Source: Clitoria ternatea
Lineage: Eukaryota; Streptophyta; Magnoliopsida; Fabales; Fabaceae
Reading direction: 5' to 3'
Assembly: GCA_037962975.1 (NCBI GenBank)
Contig: CM075675.1
Span: 30,878,501-30,942,500, forward strand
DNA length: 64,000 nucleotides
Shown: piece by piece, positions 13,054 through 26,505 of the stretch
Layout of the letters: each line of letters begins with the position of its first letter
Position numbering within the stretch: the first letter of the stretch is position 1
Made by a program: the position numbers and the translations under genes
The notes under the pieces: model-generated
The model's database searches: none
The model's input: only the letters and a program-made list of their open reading frames with translations
What the model was told of the DNA's origin: nothing

Positions 13054-14582
13054 TACTTGACATTGTATGACATGAAGACATGTGTAACTTCTCATGTAAT
13101 GGGTAACTTCTTTGAGGTTGATAGTTTTTGGGCAAACATAAAAACAAACTTGAAGGGAAAAAAAAAAGGGAACGAATTTAGAAGGCTCCAACATCTAAAG
13201 TGAAACGCCTAACACGTCGCTGTCGCGACTACTGACAAATTGGAAGGATTTACAAGCACCAGTTTATCTCTCAACTTTATATTCTCGCATTCTTTTATTT
13301 TATCATATCTTGATTTCTAACCTTTGTTTTTGTAATTTTACTACTTTGTTATATGTATTTTGTTATGTGTTGAACCATTGTATGTCTTGCATCAACGTTA
13401 AATCATTTCATCATACTTGATCTCCGTTTACTTTACTTGAAATTCAAATTATCTTAGGTGTGACTGATGTTATTTTTCTGGTTGTGTTATAATAATTTTC
13501 ATTTTGGTTTATTTTAATCCGTTTATTGTTTAGACCTTTTTTACCCCACTTCTATTTTTCATTTTAAATTTTTATTTTACTTAAAAAAAACCTTAATTTA
13601 AGAATAGAAAAAAACTCCTATTCACATATTGAATTTAAGAATGAAATAAATAAGATTAATTTCATCGCAATCATATGTACATAACGCATTCCACTTGGGC
13701 TACATGCGGAGGACTGGAACTAAGTATTTAAATACGGTGAGATGAAATCCATTTTCTTTCGTGATCTCAATAAATTTTCTTTTTGGTGGATGAGCATGAT
13801 ATCAATAAATTTGACAAGGACGAGTCCAGCTCCTGTGCCATGATATTTCCAAAGACCCAAACGGTGTTGTTTTCTCATGGGATTGGGTCGCTTTCTTATG
13901 TTCAGTATCTGACTTATCGAGGTCCAAAAACCTCATTTTCAAATTGAGGTTAATAACAGTAATTGTGATAATAACATTATTGTTTTGCATTCCAATAGAG
14001 ATACCTATAGAAAAATCATTGAAGCATTTCTCTAACAAAATCTTTTTATAGGAACTACATGATTCTTCTTACCATCAAAATATTTATTAATTGTGTCAGA
14101 TTTTATTACATAAATTTTATTGCTGTGATAATTTATCATGAGAATAATATTCGAATTGAAGTTTTTTACACCTTAGGGTCATTAACTTTTGTTGTTGATT
14201 ACTGTATATTGATAATTAATTAAATGAAGTAGTTTAATACAAAGGGGTTTTAAGGAAGAAGAAAAAATTTATGTGATCAAATAGAGTTTTTACTATTTTA
14301 AAGGAAAGATTTTTAATATTAACATTTAATTTTTTTATTTTTATAACTCTATTTTTTCAACTACATATCAAATGAATACTAAAACCTTTCCAATTAAGCT
14401 AAGGGAATTGTTTAATCAGCCGAAGACATGAATCGTTGAATTTTTCAAAAATAGGAAAACTCATTGGCAAATTCTTTATCAATGGCATAAATAGTTGTAG
14501 AACTCTATAGTACAGCAAGGTACAACATTCGTTGGGGATCGAAAAGCTAAAAACTAATGAGTGGGTGTTTTGTTTGTTGTTC
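13054..14582. other. Intergenic DNA downstream of the sulfate transporter gene
   Basis: AT-rich. The 14240-14582 part is likely the 3' untranslated region and terminator area of the minus-strand transporter gene, although no single poly(A) signal stands out. A minus-strand open frame of about 78 codons at 13802-14038 is unassigned. Confidence 0.4.
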
Positions 14583-17500
14583 TTATGCATGATCTTGAAT
14601 CGTGATTATGTCCTCTGTATTATTTGTTGTCTTTGATGCACGAAGTGAATATTGAGATGCCATCACTGCATCGTCCACTGTTAGATAGAATGATTCCTTC
14701 CCTATTTTTTCAACAAACATTGATGCCATCAACTTCTCCATCACATCTAGCCTTGGGTTTACAAACAAAACCTACACAATATAGCAAGAATATAAAAGCA
14801 TAAATCACTATTTTTTTTGATAATTTGATTCATTTACACATAAATTATTATGAGTTATGTACTCTTAACTATTTGAAATACCTGAATACCATTCTTTACC
14901 AATATTTTATTTGTCTCATCCAATCCTTTAATAGCGGTTGTGTCAATGGCTGACACTCCTGCATATAATAATAAGCATATAAAATCAGTGGGGGAATTTT
15001 GTGTATACATGCATATAAAATCATCTGTTAACAAAGTTTTTGTATTGAGAAGATTTAAACTCAAAAGTATTATAGACACAAATTTATTCTTTTAACACAT
15101 AAAATTAAACTAACCTTTGTAGCAGTCATATTTTTTGATTTTTGGTATTAACATAATGATCCAAGTGTAAATTAAGAAAAGTTATTGATGTTTTACCTGA
15201 CAAATCAAGTATCACATACTCAACAACTTCTCCCTTGCTTTGCTCACTTCGGACATACCTCATAATCCTAATGCAGATTTTTCAGAAATTTATATAATTA
15301 GAATTAAAATGCTCAATTGAAAATATACATCAATATCAAGAGGGTATTTGGTCATGGACTAAACATTAATCAGTGAATAATTTTTTTAATTTTTTTTTTA
15401 CCTTTCTTTGACGTACACAGCATTTGCAAAGTAAACGGGAGAACCAAGTTGTATGATCAGAACTCCAGAGAAGGTTGAGGTTTTATATTGCTCAACATCT
15501 CTATATAAGCCTACATCTGGTAACTTTCCAAGCTTTGCTGAGCCTGGTCTAGCTACATACAGCAGTGCTCTAAGTACACCGAGAGCAACCTTGATTGCAG
15601 ATAGAATAATCATCAAAACTTTAATTCATATTAAGAATAACACTTATTGGAAATCATGCAGACCTAACTCAAATTAAAAACCAACTTATCAAATAAAAGT
15701 TACTTTAAAGTTTATAAAAAATATTTTGTTCATATTCCTTAACAACACTAAAAATACATAGAGTTTAAATAACACAACAATAAGTGATTAAATTAAGGTA
15801 TTTTTTTAGATTGGTAGTTGGTTTTGTAACATGTTTAAGCACCCCTTATATTTTGTGCAATAAAAAACCTTAAAAAAACCAAATACCTGAAAATTGTATC
15901 TAAATTTCATCATATACAAGTATATTTTCTAAGATTTTATTTTGAGACTGCAAATTACACTAAAATAGTCTCTCAGCTACTAATTCAGGGGTGTTTAGTT
16001 AGGAGTTTAGGTTAGTCAAACCGTTTTGACTAACTCTAAAAAAAATCATACAGACAAAAGGAATTTTGATTGTTTCAAATTGTGTGAAAGATCAATATTA
16101 ACCTACAAATGTTTCTATTTTTATAACTCCATTTCCCCAACTACATATTAAATGGACCTTATTCGTTTAGTGGTACTGAAGAAGAATAGAGATAAGGTTG
16201 AGTACTTACAGAAATCATGAGACCAATATCCATGCTTATGAAAGCGACTCCTAAGAAGGCACCCATGCAGATAACAAAATCAAACTTGTCAACTTTAAAG
16301 AGATGGACAAATTCTTCATAGTGAATGAGGCCCAACATGGCAGATGTAATAATAGCCGAGAGAGCAACAAGAGGTGTGTAGCCAAACAGTGGTGCCAAAA
16401 ATTGTAGTGTCAATGCCATTACCACTGCCTGCACCACATTTGCCATTGCAGTCTTACACCCTGCGTTGTAATTCACTGCTGTCTTCGAAAATGGTCCTAC
16501 ACCAAACATATATATTACCAATTATCACTTGTTTTTTTATCTCAACACATCTTTGATGTAATTGTTAGAATAACGTTAGCACAATGTTTGGATATTTATT
16601 CTGCACATTCTTATTTTTGAAGCTAATTAAATATGATTTTATTGAAATAATTAGAACTCTTGTAATGCTATTAAATCTGTAATGGTTGAATTAATAATCA
16701 TCAGTTAAACTAATAAAAAAGTTTAAAAAGTATAAATTAGTTAATATAATTAACTGACTCAAGTAAACATGAAACACCATTAGTTCGCGTCATTTAATAT
16801 ACATGATCGATTTAATAATCGACTCAACCTATAACTGATAAAGTCGTAATGGATTTTATAACAGTGACCTGTTTGGTTTTGACGAACATTGTTTATTTTT
16901 GTTTTTATTTTATTTTAAGAACGGTGATATGTTTGGTTTTAAAAAATATTGTTGGTTAAAAAATAACAATTTTATAATTAAAATAAAAATTTCAAAATAA
17001 AAAAGAAGGTTTTCTCACTCTAAACAATCCCTAATATTAATGCACTCTCTCTCATCTTTTTATTTAACCAAAAAGAAATCATTCAATAACAAAGCATGTA
17101 TTAATTACAGAGATTTTGAAACATGTTATTAGTATTTTATTAATTTGTTTTTTGTATTATTAATAAGATGGTTAGTTTGTACATGTGTGAGTGAAAACTT
17201 ACCACTAGTCAAGTAACATGAAGTAAAAGAACCGAACAAGTTCATGAGGCCAAAAGCTATCATTTCTTTGTTCCCATCATGAGGTGTATTATCAGTAACA
17301 GCAAAGCTTCTTCCTATTGCTATTCCTTCCTACGTACATAAATAAATAAATAGAATTAATTGATAAAATAAACTTATTAATTAATAATTATGATGACTAG
17401 TTTAGAGATTTTAGGATAAAATAAACTTATTAATTAATAATTATGATGACTAGTTTAGAGATTTTAGTTGCTTACTGCTAATGACAAGACACCAGTGATA

Positions 17501-18079
17501 AGGCCAGCTTGCACCACTGCTGGCAAATATGCACTTTTGAAGTTCAAATGATGGATGGACAAGGGATTTAATCCTTTATCTAGATGGCCCACCTATACAT
17601 AATCAAAAATAAAATATTAAAAATATTTATTTCTTCTAATAAAAAATTATCATAATCATGATTAATTTTTATGGTATTAGTATATTACAGATTAGAGATG
17701 AGCATGTATAAATCACAGTAATATCTTGATAATTGGTGATAATAAATGATGAAGTTTTCTTGTAAGGAGAACAAATATTTGAGTACTGTTGAGAACTTAA
17801 TGGGATCAATACAATGACGTATCTTACCTTACTTAAAGACTGAATAAGGTATATAATATGTAAGAGAAAAGGGAAAAAAGATTGATTGTGATTTGCATGT
17901 AGAACTTACAATTTGAATTCCATGTTTTTGGCCCTTAACTAGGTAGGTGAAAACGCCAGCAACTACTACGGTTGTCATGGGAGCTATGGCTGGTACCCAA
18001 AATAGTTTTGGATTCTTGTTCCTCTGAGAGATTACATTAAAAAGAGAAGAAAAAAACCCATTAGAATAACTTTCATCAT

Positions 18080-18153
<74 letters not shown>

Positions 18154-20993
18154 TTAACAAATACCAAGGAATATGGGCATTTTTTCTTCAACCTTTCTCT
18201 TAAAAATTGAAATAACAGTTGGTCAATTAACCAACAAACTAGTCATTTTAAAAAAAAAAAAAATCAATTCATTCTTTGCAGCACAATTTATTTATTAATT
18301 AATTACTATAAAAGGTAAATAATGCATATATAGTTGCAGCTTGGTTAGAGAAAAACCAGAGAAAAAATTAGCAGGAAATTAAGGATCCTAATGAATACAA
18401 ATAGCTTGGTGAAATGTGAAATATTGGTAATTTTTTTTGTCTCAAATGTATTTTTTATACGCAATCTTCTTTGAATACGAAAATATTCTTATTATGGTAA
18501 AACTAATCCTTCTAACAAATTTTTTTTGAACTTATACCCGTGACAAATAATATTTTCATAGTGTGGACTTCAAAAGGGTCCAAGTCCAAAAAGGTTCAAG
18601 TGGCGCACTAAAAGGTCTTCACACCCCACTTTTATTTGTTCTTTATAACAACAAATATTTATAGAAGTTAAAGCTAGATGAGAAACACTATAAGCATACC
18701 AAAGAGAGCACTCACCAGGTGCCTGGTAAATTGGAGGAAAGCAATTAAGATTATTCCAAGAACTGTAGGTTCCCACCTTATCTGTTTAAAAATGAAAATA
18801 AAAAAAGCCCCACCAACGTTATTTCACAATTGTATATAGAAACAAACAGTTATATAAAATAAAATAAAATAAAGATTTCTTATGATTTTCTGACTATCTT
18901 GATGAAACTAATGAAAACAAAGTGAAAATAATATAATAAATTAACGGAAAAAAAGTTGAATTGAGGAAAATTTGGTCCATATAAGTCCATGCATGTTGGT
19001 GTATTTTTTATGACTTGTTATGTTCTATACTTTTAGTTGATTCGATTATTTCATATTTTTTCCTGATTTTGTTTAAGTATCAGTGCCTATAGTAATTATA
19101 GTGATTAATATATATGAATTATGCATTTCACTTCAATATAATAATTTACTTTTGTAATTATTTTAATAAATTAGACAAAGTATGCTTTTAAATTGCAATC
19201 TGATCCCACACAATTTTACAGTTTTGTGTTTGGCTTTTGGTTCTTGTTATCTAATTAAGATTAGTAATAAACAAGTAATTAATTTATTGATCAAATAACT
19301 TAAATGATATATCAAATCAACATTAATCCTTAGAAGATGCTAATAGTCAAATTTTATTTCTATAATTGAATTATCAAACACAAACCAGTAAAAGTAATAG
19401 GCACGTGTGTTGGTGAGTGAGACTCTGAAACTTGGGGTTTTTAGGATTCAAAAGGGCTAAAATGAAGTTGAAATATCAAGATCATTTTAGGGGAACTATC
19501 CTTGTATCAGTAATAATTTGATTTCGTATGGTAACCTTTTATTGTTTTCATAGGCCAAGCCAAAAAATACGAAAAAGAAAAACACTATTTGCTTCCACAC
19601 TAACCTCACGTCTATTGATGATGATGGCTTTCAACACTGATTGCACATTGGTTTTGGTTGAAAAATGTTTCATACCAAATATACCCTTTAGTTGTTGGAG
19701 GATGAGGATCACTGCTGTCCCTCCCATGAAGCCATTGATGGTAGAATGGGAAAAGAAATCCACCAATATTCCCAACCTGCAAAATTTTTCAATTTCTCAA
19801 TTCTCATCATCCACCACACACACACACACAAAGTAAAAATGAAAACCACTGTTACATAATTTGCCAGCAGCATACATATGTACACTTTTCTTTGGTACCA
19901 AATCTCTAACATCATCATAGGATGTTTAAGGATAAAAGAAAATGTTAACCAGTTTCTTATCTTACCGGTACCAAATGTCTAACATCACCATAATTATGAC
20001 GTGTGTTTTTTTTCCCTCACCTGAAAATACCCAAACAAGCTTGGAATGCTCCGGTAACAAAGGTGGTGGTGAAAATCAAATGAAGATACAAAGTGGGGTT
20101 CTCTTCAGGGGAACACACTTTTGCTATGGTTTCACCAATAAGCAATGATGCTGCTGCTAGAGTCCCCACTGCCATGTGCCTTGAACTCCCAAAAACAGCA
20201 TACACCAAAGGTGGGACAAAGCTGGAATCTGATAGATACATATGTTACAACAATGACCAAATGTCAAATCAAAACACTCATACATACATATAAATGTGTT
20301 CTTATTTCTTCATCACTTGGTCAGAAACCCAACCTTGAAAAACATTGAATAATTGGCTAACCCTTCTTCCCACCCCATATACCAATGGATTAATTCAACC
20401 CCATGTGAATCTAATTATTCATAAACAAAATTCATGATAAAAAGATTTCATTTTGCTTGCCAAATTTCACATATCCATGGACTCAATTCCTACACTAAAT
20501 ATGTGTATACAAATCAGAAAGACATTAATCAGTGCCTTCATCTCATTCAGAATTACTATTAAAACTAATTTTTATGAGAAGTGAAGTGAAGAAATTAATA
20601 CCAATGGTGACCTTGTGTTAATGAGAATTCAATGGGATAGAAAATTTTCTTACAAAGACCAATGAGAGGAGGAAGGTTGGCAAGTTTGGCATAGCTAATG
20701 CCTTGAGGGATGGCAAGGCTTGAGATGGTTAAACCAGCAATCAAGTCAGAGCAAAAGAGCCTCCAAGTGTAACTGGAGAGCCACTCAAAGATTGGAATGA
20801 AGTATTGCACCCCTTTGATCACCCTTCTGGATGTCTTCTCCTCATTCTTGAACTGCCTAAAAGGATCATCAGGGAAAAACGTTTCTTTCAACCCAGATTT
20901 GAATTTCGCCAAAAACGGTCTCTGGCTACTGAAATTCACCCCATGACATTCATCATCATGATCATCATGATTTTGATTATCCAAGGGACCCAT
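14583..20993 (-). CDS. SULTR3;5: Group-3 sulfate transporter, SULTR3;5-like (SST1-type)
   Basis: A membrane H+/sulfate symporter of the SLC26/SulP family. Twelve exons join in frame to 1956 nt (651 codons plus stop): 20993-20654, 20228-20021, 19776-19605, 18781-18716, 18023-17910, 17592-17476, 17329-17203, 16496-16210, 15589-15402, 15267-15197, 14958-14882, 14771-14583. All introns are GT-AG. The N-terminus has the group-3 KETFFPDDPF motif, followed by LAIPQGISYAKLANLPP and the SulP signature SSFVPPLVYAVFGSS (about 115-129). Transmembrane helices run to about residue 500. The C-terminal STAS domain (about 500-625) has ILDLSGVSAIDTTAIK, where D569-T570 corresponds to the phosphorylatable DT site; the usual following Gly is Ala. 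The KFKSGLKETFFPDDP start and the EKIGKE..FLTVDDAV end resemble Arabidopsis SULTR3;5 (about 634 aa) more than SULTR3;1-3;4. In legumes this clade includes Lotus SST1, which feeds sulfate to nodule bacteroids, so a symbiotic role is possible but not shown here. The start is the only upstream Met in the exon-1 frame before a non-coding leader. No disabling change was seen. Confidence 0.93.
17362..17467. repeat. Tandem duplication (53-bp unit) inside a transporter intron
   Basis: A 53-bp block starting GATAAAATAAACTTATTAAT at 17362 is repeated directly at 17415, with both copies practically identical. It lies in the short intron between the sulfate-transporter exons at 17476-17592 and 17203-17329. 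It ends a few bases before the splice donor of the upstream exon and does not touch coding sequence. Confidence 0.9.
18091..18149. repeat. (TA)n microsatellite in a transporter intron
   Basis: About 29 TA units lie in the intron between the sulfate-transporter exons at 18781-18716 and 18023-17910. Minus-strand reading across it gives an artefactual Tyr/Ile-rich open frame. Likely length-polymorphic between lines. Confidence 0.95.
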
Positions 20994-21496
20994 ATTGCGG
21001 CAAATTATACAAAGTTACGGCTTTGTGTAGAAAAAATAGCTAACACTAAAATTGGTCTAGTGTGTGTTTGTATTTTGATAGCTCAAGATTCTGGTTCCAA
21101 CCCTTGGTTTTTCATATGAAAAAACATACAAAAACTAACAAGAAGTTAATGTCGGGGGTTGATGTGTGTGTGAGAGAGAGATTGCAAAATGTGAGTATTT
21201 GTAGGCCTTTAGGATTAGGAGTGGCAACTATTTTGAGTAAATGATAATTATCATTAATTAACCCACGTGTGAGGATGTGGTTGACACAACAGTGGATTAA
21301 GATCAACAATGCTTCAACTCATTTTAGGGGTTAATATTTTCTTTAAAAAATGAATGGGATGATAGAATTTGGATCAGAATTTGACGCTGCTCCTTGCAAC
21401 ACCCTACTTTTGTGTTAGTGATTTGCAGGGTGCAGTTCAGTATTAATGAGCTTTTTGCTCTGCTTTTCTTGCCATGAATACTCACACCGCAATGCT

Positions 21497-21499
<3 letters not shown>
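20994..21499 (-). promoter_or_regulatory. Probable promoter and 5' leader of the sulfate transporter
   Basis: Non-coding DNA directly upstream of the transporter start codon. A TATA-like TACAAATA (minus strand, 21203-21196) lies about 205 bp before the ATG, followed by a CT-rich leader. This is only a positional guess. The next upstream landmark is the (TA)n tract at 21500. Confidence 0.3.

Positions 21500-21572
<73 letters not shown>
21500..21572. repeat. (AT)n microsatellite upstream of the transporter
   Basis: About 36 uninterrupted AT units, some 510-580 bp upstream of the sulfate-transporter start codon. Confidence 0.95.
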
Positions 21573-21575
<3 letters not shown>

Positions 21576-23477
21576 TATCTTCAGTGTTTGTTTGATATAT
21601 AATTAAGGAAACAAAATTGTAAAAATAGAAAAATCTAAAGATTAATATTAATCGTTCACGCTGCTTCATTTAACCGTAAGATATTTATTTGGGTTGATCA
21701 AACTCAACTTTTAACTAAATAAAGCCTTAATTAAAAAAAAGATTTTTTTAATCAAAAGGAAAAAATTATTTTACTCTCTAAAAACCCATGATCATTTCAT
21801 TGGGTCAAAAATCTGATTTGCCCTTTTAGTATTAGTTTTTAGGAATCGATTGTTACATGAATGAAAGAGTAAACTATCTTCCACAAACGTGTAGAACAAT
21901 TAATAAGGAGTTGTTTTAATTTAACTTTTAATTTTATGTTTGAGTCATATTGAGAAGAGGATTGTGACAAAACTTCTCTGAGACATGAGAGAATATTATT
22001 GTTTATAGTGATCCTTGGGAAAGTAAATTATCTTTCACAAAAAAAAAATAAAAGTAAATTATCAGATACATAAATAAAATAATTGAGAAAAAGTTATTCT
22101 ACTTTAATCATTTAATTTTGGATGAGATAGAAGTGTTGGTGATCTAAATTAGTTTAGTTTTTAATTAAATATATTTTTGACTAGATTGTATTATTAAATT
22201 ACGACTCGGTTCGGTTTAACAAATAAAAAAATCTAGAGTATTTTAAATTTCATTTTAAGTTTAAGTGATGTATATAAGTATTATAAATATAAAAGTAATA
22301 TATTAAATATTGTGTTTCAAATCCATACATAATACTTTTTTTACTTTTTTGTTATGTTCGTATCAGATAATTAAAATCTTAAGATAGACTATTGTTTTTT
22401 TTTTTTAGAAAAAATAACTATTCTGTTAAGTTAAATTAGTCGGATGTACTTTCCCCTAAAAAATAATTAATCAAATGTAAAATAAAATATCCATGACATA
22501 AAAATGGTGTCTGAATTAACCGTATGAATTTTTTATTTTCAGGAAGTTATAAATAAAGATTGAAACTTATTAAAATTTCTTATGCAGAAAACTAGTTTAA
22601 TTCATTATTATGATGTATTTAGTTTATAACCTTTTCGAGAATGTAAAGAATTTACATTGAACTATTGATGTACAAATAATGTTTTCTGATTAAATTTATT
22701 GATAAATATATTACTACATAATAAACAAGGTAAAAATCAACAAGTAGTGAGTAAATTTAGGTGGTACACATAACTCTCTTCAAATAAGATGTTGTGTTGA
22801 AGTCTTTAGATAATTTTTTTAAATATTAATTTTAGTATGATGTGAATGTAGTTGTTATTAGGAGTATAATTAATAAAAATATATTATAAAAATAAACATG
22901 CATAATTTTATACAAAACAACCAATAAAACTTCAAATACTGTCTCATTAAAAATCCATGATGGATTAGTTTTATAATTAATTATGTTTCATTTGGAATAA
23001 TTTAGGTGACATGAATTTGTCTTACTCTAATGCAGTGTTTGCACCGTTTTGAGATCGAATTTGGCGTATAATTTTGTATTTACTATTTAGCTATATACTA
23101 GTCTTTTCGATGCGGCAAATTGTTAGATTTTTATTTAAATATTATGCTTTATGTATTTATTATTAAAATGATACTATCAATCTTAACTTATTTTATTATG
23201 TTATGCTTCTTCGTCTATACGTACACACATATTGACTTATGGTATGTTTAAATTGACAGCAAAAGAGAATACTTTAATGAATGTATATTCAACTTTTTAA
23301 ATTTGATTGTAACAAAATTAATTTATGTTTATCAATAATTTCATATAAATATTCATTATATAAGTAATAAAGTTTTAACGGTTGTGTACTTTTGAATCAA
23401 AATTTTCAACTTTTAAAAATAATTATTGGATCTTTTCTAATTATCATTAATTTATTTAAAATGATTTTCAATAATTA
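21573..23477. other. AT-rich intergenic DNA
   Basis: No gene, RNA or defined element recognised. Long A/T runs and stops in all frames. Confidence 0.5.
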
Positions 23478-23870
23478 AAACCTCTTAAACAGTGTTAAAT
23501 ATTTATAACTAATTAACTGATTGACACACAAACATTTTAAAGCAAAATAGTAATTATGAATGTATAATTAAAGGGTTAATTGTTTCATGACAAGTAAAAA
23601 ACAGTTAATTGGGTGTTACTTACTTGGAACAAATATTTTAATAAAAAGCTATAAATTAAAAAAAAACAGACAAAAGATGCAAAGAAGTAGAAAAGTAGAG
23701 TCACACAAGATTGCTCAAAATTGATTGAATTTTTTTTTACATTAATTTCAACAATGGTAAAAAAAATCATGTAATGAAATAAAAAATGATTTATAAGAAA
23801 AAATCATGTTGATAATAAAAATTCTTTATGAATGATAAAAAAAATTATTTATTATAGTAATTATTTCAAT
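23478..23870. repeat. Diverged repeat, copy 1
   Basis: This AT-rich segment aligns along its length with 50355-50735. Matching landmarks include GTTAAATATTTATAA versus GTTAAATGTTTATAA, ATGAATGTATAATTAA versus ATGAATGTATACTTAA, and GGAACAAATATTTTAA versus GGAATAAATATTTTAA. ATCATGTAATGAAAT also matches ATCATGCAATAAAAT. Removing the retrotransposons between them puts the two copies about 0.6 kb apart, as an old tandem duplication. Confidence 0.75.
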
Positions 23871-24071
23871 ATATGTTATATAATTTATAGTATTATAGCC
23901 AGGATTCGAAATTATCTAATTATGGTTTTTATCCTAAAACGTATGTCATTTTTTATATTATTTTAAATAAAGTATTAATAATCGTCATTCAAATTTTATT
24001 TATGATTAAATTTTAAATTTCATTTTAATTGATTACATATATTGTTTATTTGAATTATTTTTAATATATAT

Positions 24072-26090
24072 TGTAACATCCTGATTTTTGATTTAATTAC
24101 CGGCTGAGATTAGTTACTGAATTAAGGTTAATTGCAGATTAAAAACTAGTGGTTAATTAATGCAAGTGGCTGGAAATAATGACGCATGTGCCCTTAGTGG
24201 TATAAAGGGGCTTCGGTTCCCCTCTTCATCAGTATTTCACGCTGTTGGGAAAAGAGACTAAGAGAGCTGTGCATTTCTCCCTGCACATGCAACCTGCATC
24301 CTTCTTCTTTGTTGTTCTTTGTCTTTGTCTCCTTCTTCTTCTTCTTCCACTCGAACACTGAGTAGAATCTCGAGTGGATGTGTGTGTTGCGTTAAGTGCC
24401 TCGGGTTGTGGGCATTTCCCACTGATGGGTGACGTGGAGCTGCTCAAAGGAAGGAGCAACGCTGGGTGTCTTGGAGGCTCGAAGGTCCTCCACTGTCCTT
24501 GCATGCAGAACATGGAGTGTCTTGGAGACAGAGCTGTTCGAGAATGTGAGTGGCTTGGAGTTCCTCCAAAGCTGAGTGCCATGGTGGATGCCTGAATCGG
24601 GTCGTTCTGTTAAGAACGAGTGACCGAAGGATGATCGGTCAGTGCTGTACGCTCAAGGAGCTTCTGGAATCTTCATTCCAGGTAGGGGGGCTGATTTACA
24701 TCTCAAATGAATGGTTTATGGACGGGTTCCGGGTGGAATTGCTTTAATGCGTTGTGATATGCTTGAAATGTGGATTGATGTGTGGTGGTTGAGTAATGGT
24801 ACATGAAACGCCCGGATTTGTGATCGTTGTGACCTGTTTGATGTTGTAATGATTCTGTCCGTTAGTGCATGTTAATATTTCTGATAATGCTGAGTGAAAG
24901 CATGTAGATGTGAATGTCATTATGATTACCGAGTGCATTTAACTGTGAGACAGTGGATAAATATCCGTTTGTTGTTTATATTAAAACACATGTCGGTTCC
25001 ATTGAGATGCCGAGTGTATGAGTATGCTATACTGATTCCAGTGTGTGATTTTATATTCAAATGCATGAGACGCATGTTATTGACATTCGAATGCTGAGTG
25101 TATATGTGTGGGGCTGTTTACCGATTCTCGTTTGGGATTTTATGTTAAAAAGTATGTGATGCATGTGATGAATGTGTGGATTGCCGAGTGTATGCAAGTG
25201 TTGTGCTGAATTCGTTGTGTTTTTATGATGAATATGTATGAGATACAGTGAAAGACCTTGGGTTGGACCCAAGGCAATGCCGAGTGCATTCAGCGTTGGA
25301 CGCTTGATGAATACGACCATATGTATCTGATTCGCCATTGGAAATGCCGAGTGCATATAGCGTGGGACACTCAATGTATAAACGGCAATCAGATGAATAT
25401 GTGTGAAATACAATCGAAGACCTTTGAGCGAGGCTTAGGTACTCCCCTTGAGCGAGGCTCGGGGTTTAATTTCAAAGACCTTTGAGTGAGGCTTAGGCAC
25501 TCCCCTTGAGCGAGGCTCGGGGTTTAACTTAAAAGACCTTGAGTGGGACTCAAGGTAAGCCGACTGAGTGGGACTCGGGGCTGCCCGTAACACTGCCGTT
25601 GACGCTGAGAGTGTTTGTGTTACATGTGAGGGCAAACGGTTTGGTACTAGTAAAACGGCCGAATCAACTGAGAGCTGAATGAAAGGCTGAGAGCCAACGT
25701 TGCAATGTAAAAACTAATAAAAACCAATCGGATCCGACTGAAATGATGTGTGCACACTTAGACTGTTGATGAGCTTAATGTGATTGTATATATATGTGTA
25801 AATGCTGTTGTGAATAGCACGATTATTATAGCCAAGAATAATTGGAGTGAATTCCGACTGGGTGAATATATGTACGTTGGTACTGTTGTCGAGTGCAAGG
25901 TGATGTTATGGCTGTGATATACGTGATTGTGAATGATGTGAATTTCTTAGCCGATTGAATTGCATGAATCCCGAGTGGATGATGTTGTTGTAGTGTTCAT
26001 ATTGAATGGCAGAGTATATTATTGCTAATTGAGTAATGTTATTGTATAGTTGAGAATTGAGGATTAAATCTAAGTCAATAACTGTTATTT
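24072..26090 (+). repeat. 5' LTR of the gypsy element, left part
   Basis: Nearly identical to 43736-45758, with scattered substitutions. A TATA box (TATAAAG, 24201-24207; TATAAAA at 43865-43871 in the 3' copy) lies only about 130 bp into the LTR. Most of the 3.4 kb would then be transcribed R-U5. At 26090 the match stops and the Tat-like element begins. Confidence 0.9.
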
Positions 26091-26481
26091 TATAAATTGA
26101 ATTAAACTCCTTTTTAACTCCGATGGCTCCTTCTCAATTGATTGTACCTCCTCTACATGGTTCATGCATAATGTTTGTGAATATTGAAGAAACTCTGCTA
26201 AGGTGTCATCCAGATCCATTACCTGCAACTTTTCACTTTCCAAAGGAACTAAAGAAAACATAAATGCAACAACTGACTACAAATAAGGTTACTGCAATGG
26301 TTAGTGCTAACAACTAAACAACTAAAATCAAAGAGTAGTAACTAAGAACAACAATTCACGCAAGACTTGACAAATCCTACTCTTACAACGAAATTTACTA
26401 AAAACTAACAACATGTACAGAAACTAAAAAAAAATGGTTCAGTCTAGTACCGGTCCAAGGATTGTTGATATTACTCAACAA
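26091..26481 (-). repeat. Truncated start of a second Tat-like internal region
   Basis: Nearly identical to 33526-33917, which follows the primer site of the complete copy. It includes the start of the gag-like frame (beginning MFSLVPLESEKLQ) and stops inside it. The break falls in a TTTATAAATT stretch with short similarity to the gypsy LTR, consistent with an illegitimate deletion. Confidence 0.8.
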
Positions 26482-26499
26482 TCCCCGGCAACGATGCCA
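26482..26499 (-). other. Primer-binding site of the truncated Tat-like copy
   Basis: TGGCATCGTTGCCGGGGA on the minus strand, just after the left LTR. It matches the PBS type used by Tat/Athila elements (TGGCGCCGTTGCCGGGGA) apart from one base. Confidence 0.75.
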
Positions 26500-26505
26500 T
26501 TAACT

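Noticed and set aside
17829..18191. 120-codon minus-strand frame with a Tyr/Ile run
   Set aside because: The run is a translated (TA)n microsatellite in an intron. Only 17910-18023 is exon, and it belongs to the sulfate transporter.
24229..24582. 117-codon minus-strand frame in the gypsy 5' LTR and its shorter counterpart at 43983-44177
   Set aside because: It is inside an LTR, is not preserved at the same length in the other LTR, and contains a translated CTT/CTC run.
26100..26262. Plus-strand frame MAPSQLIVPPLHG, present twice (also 33558-33699)
   Set aside because: It is the antisense shadow of the start of the gag-like frame, duplicated with the direct repeat.
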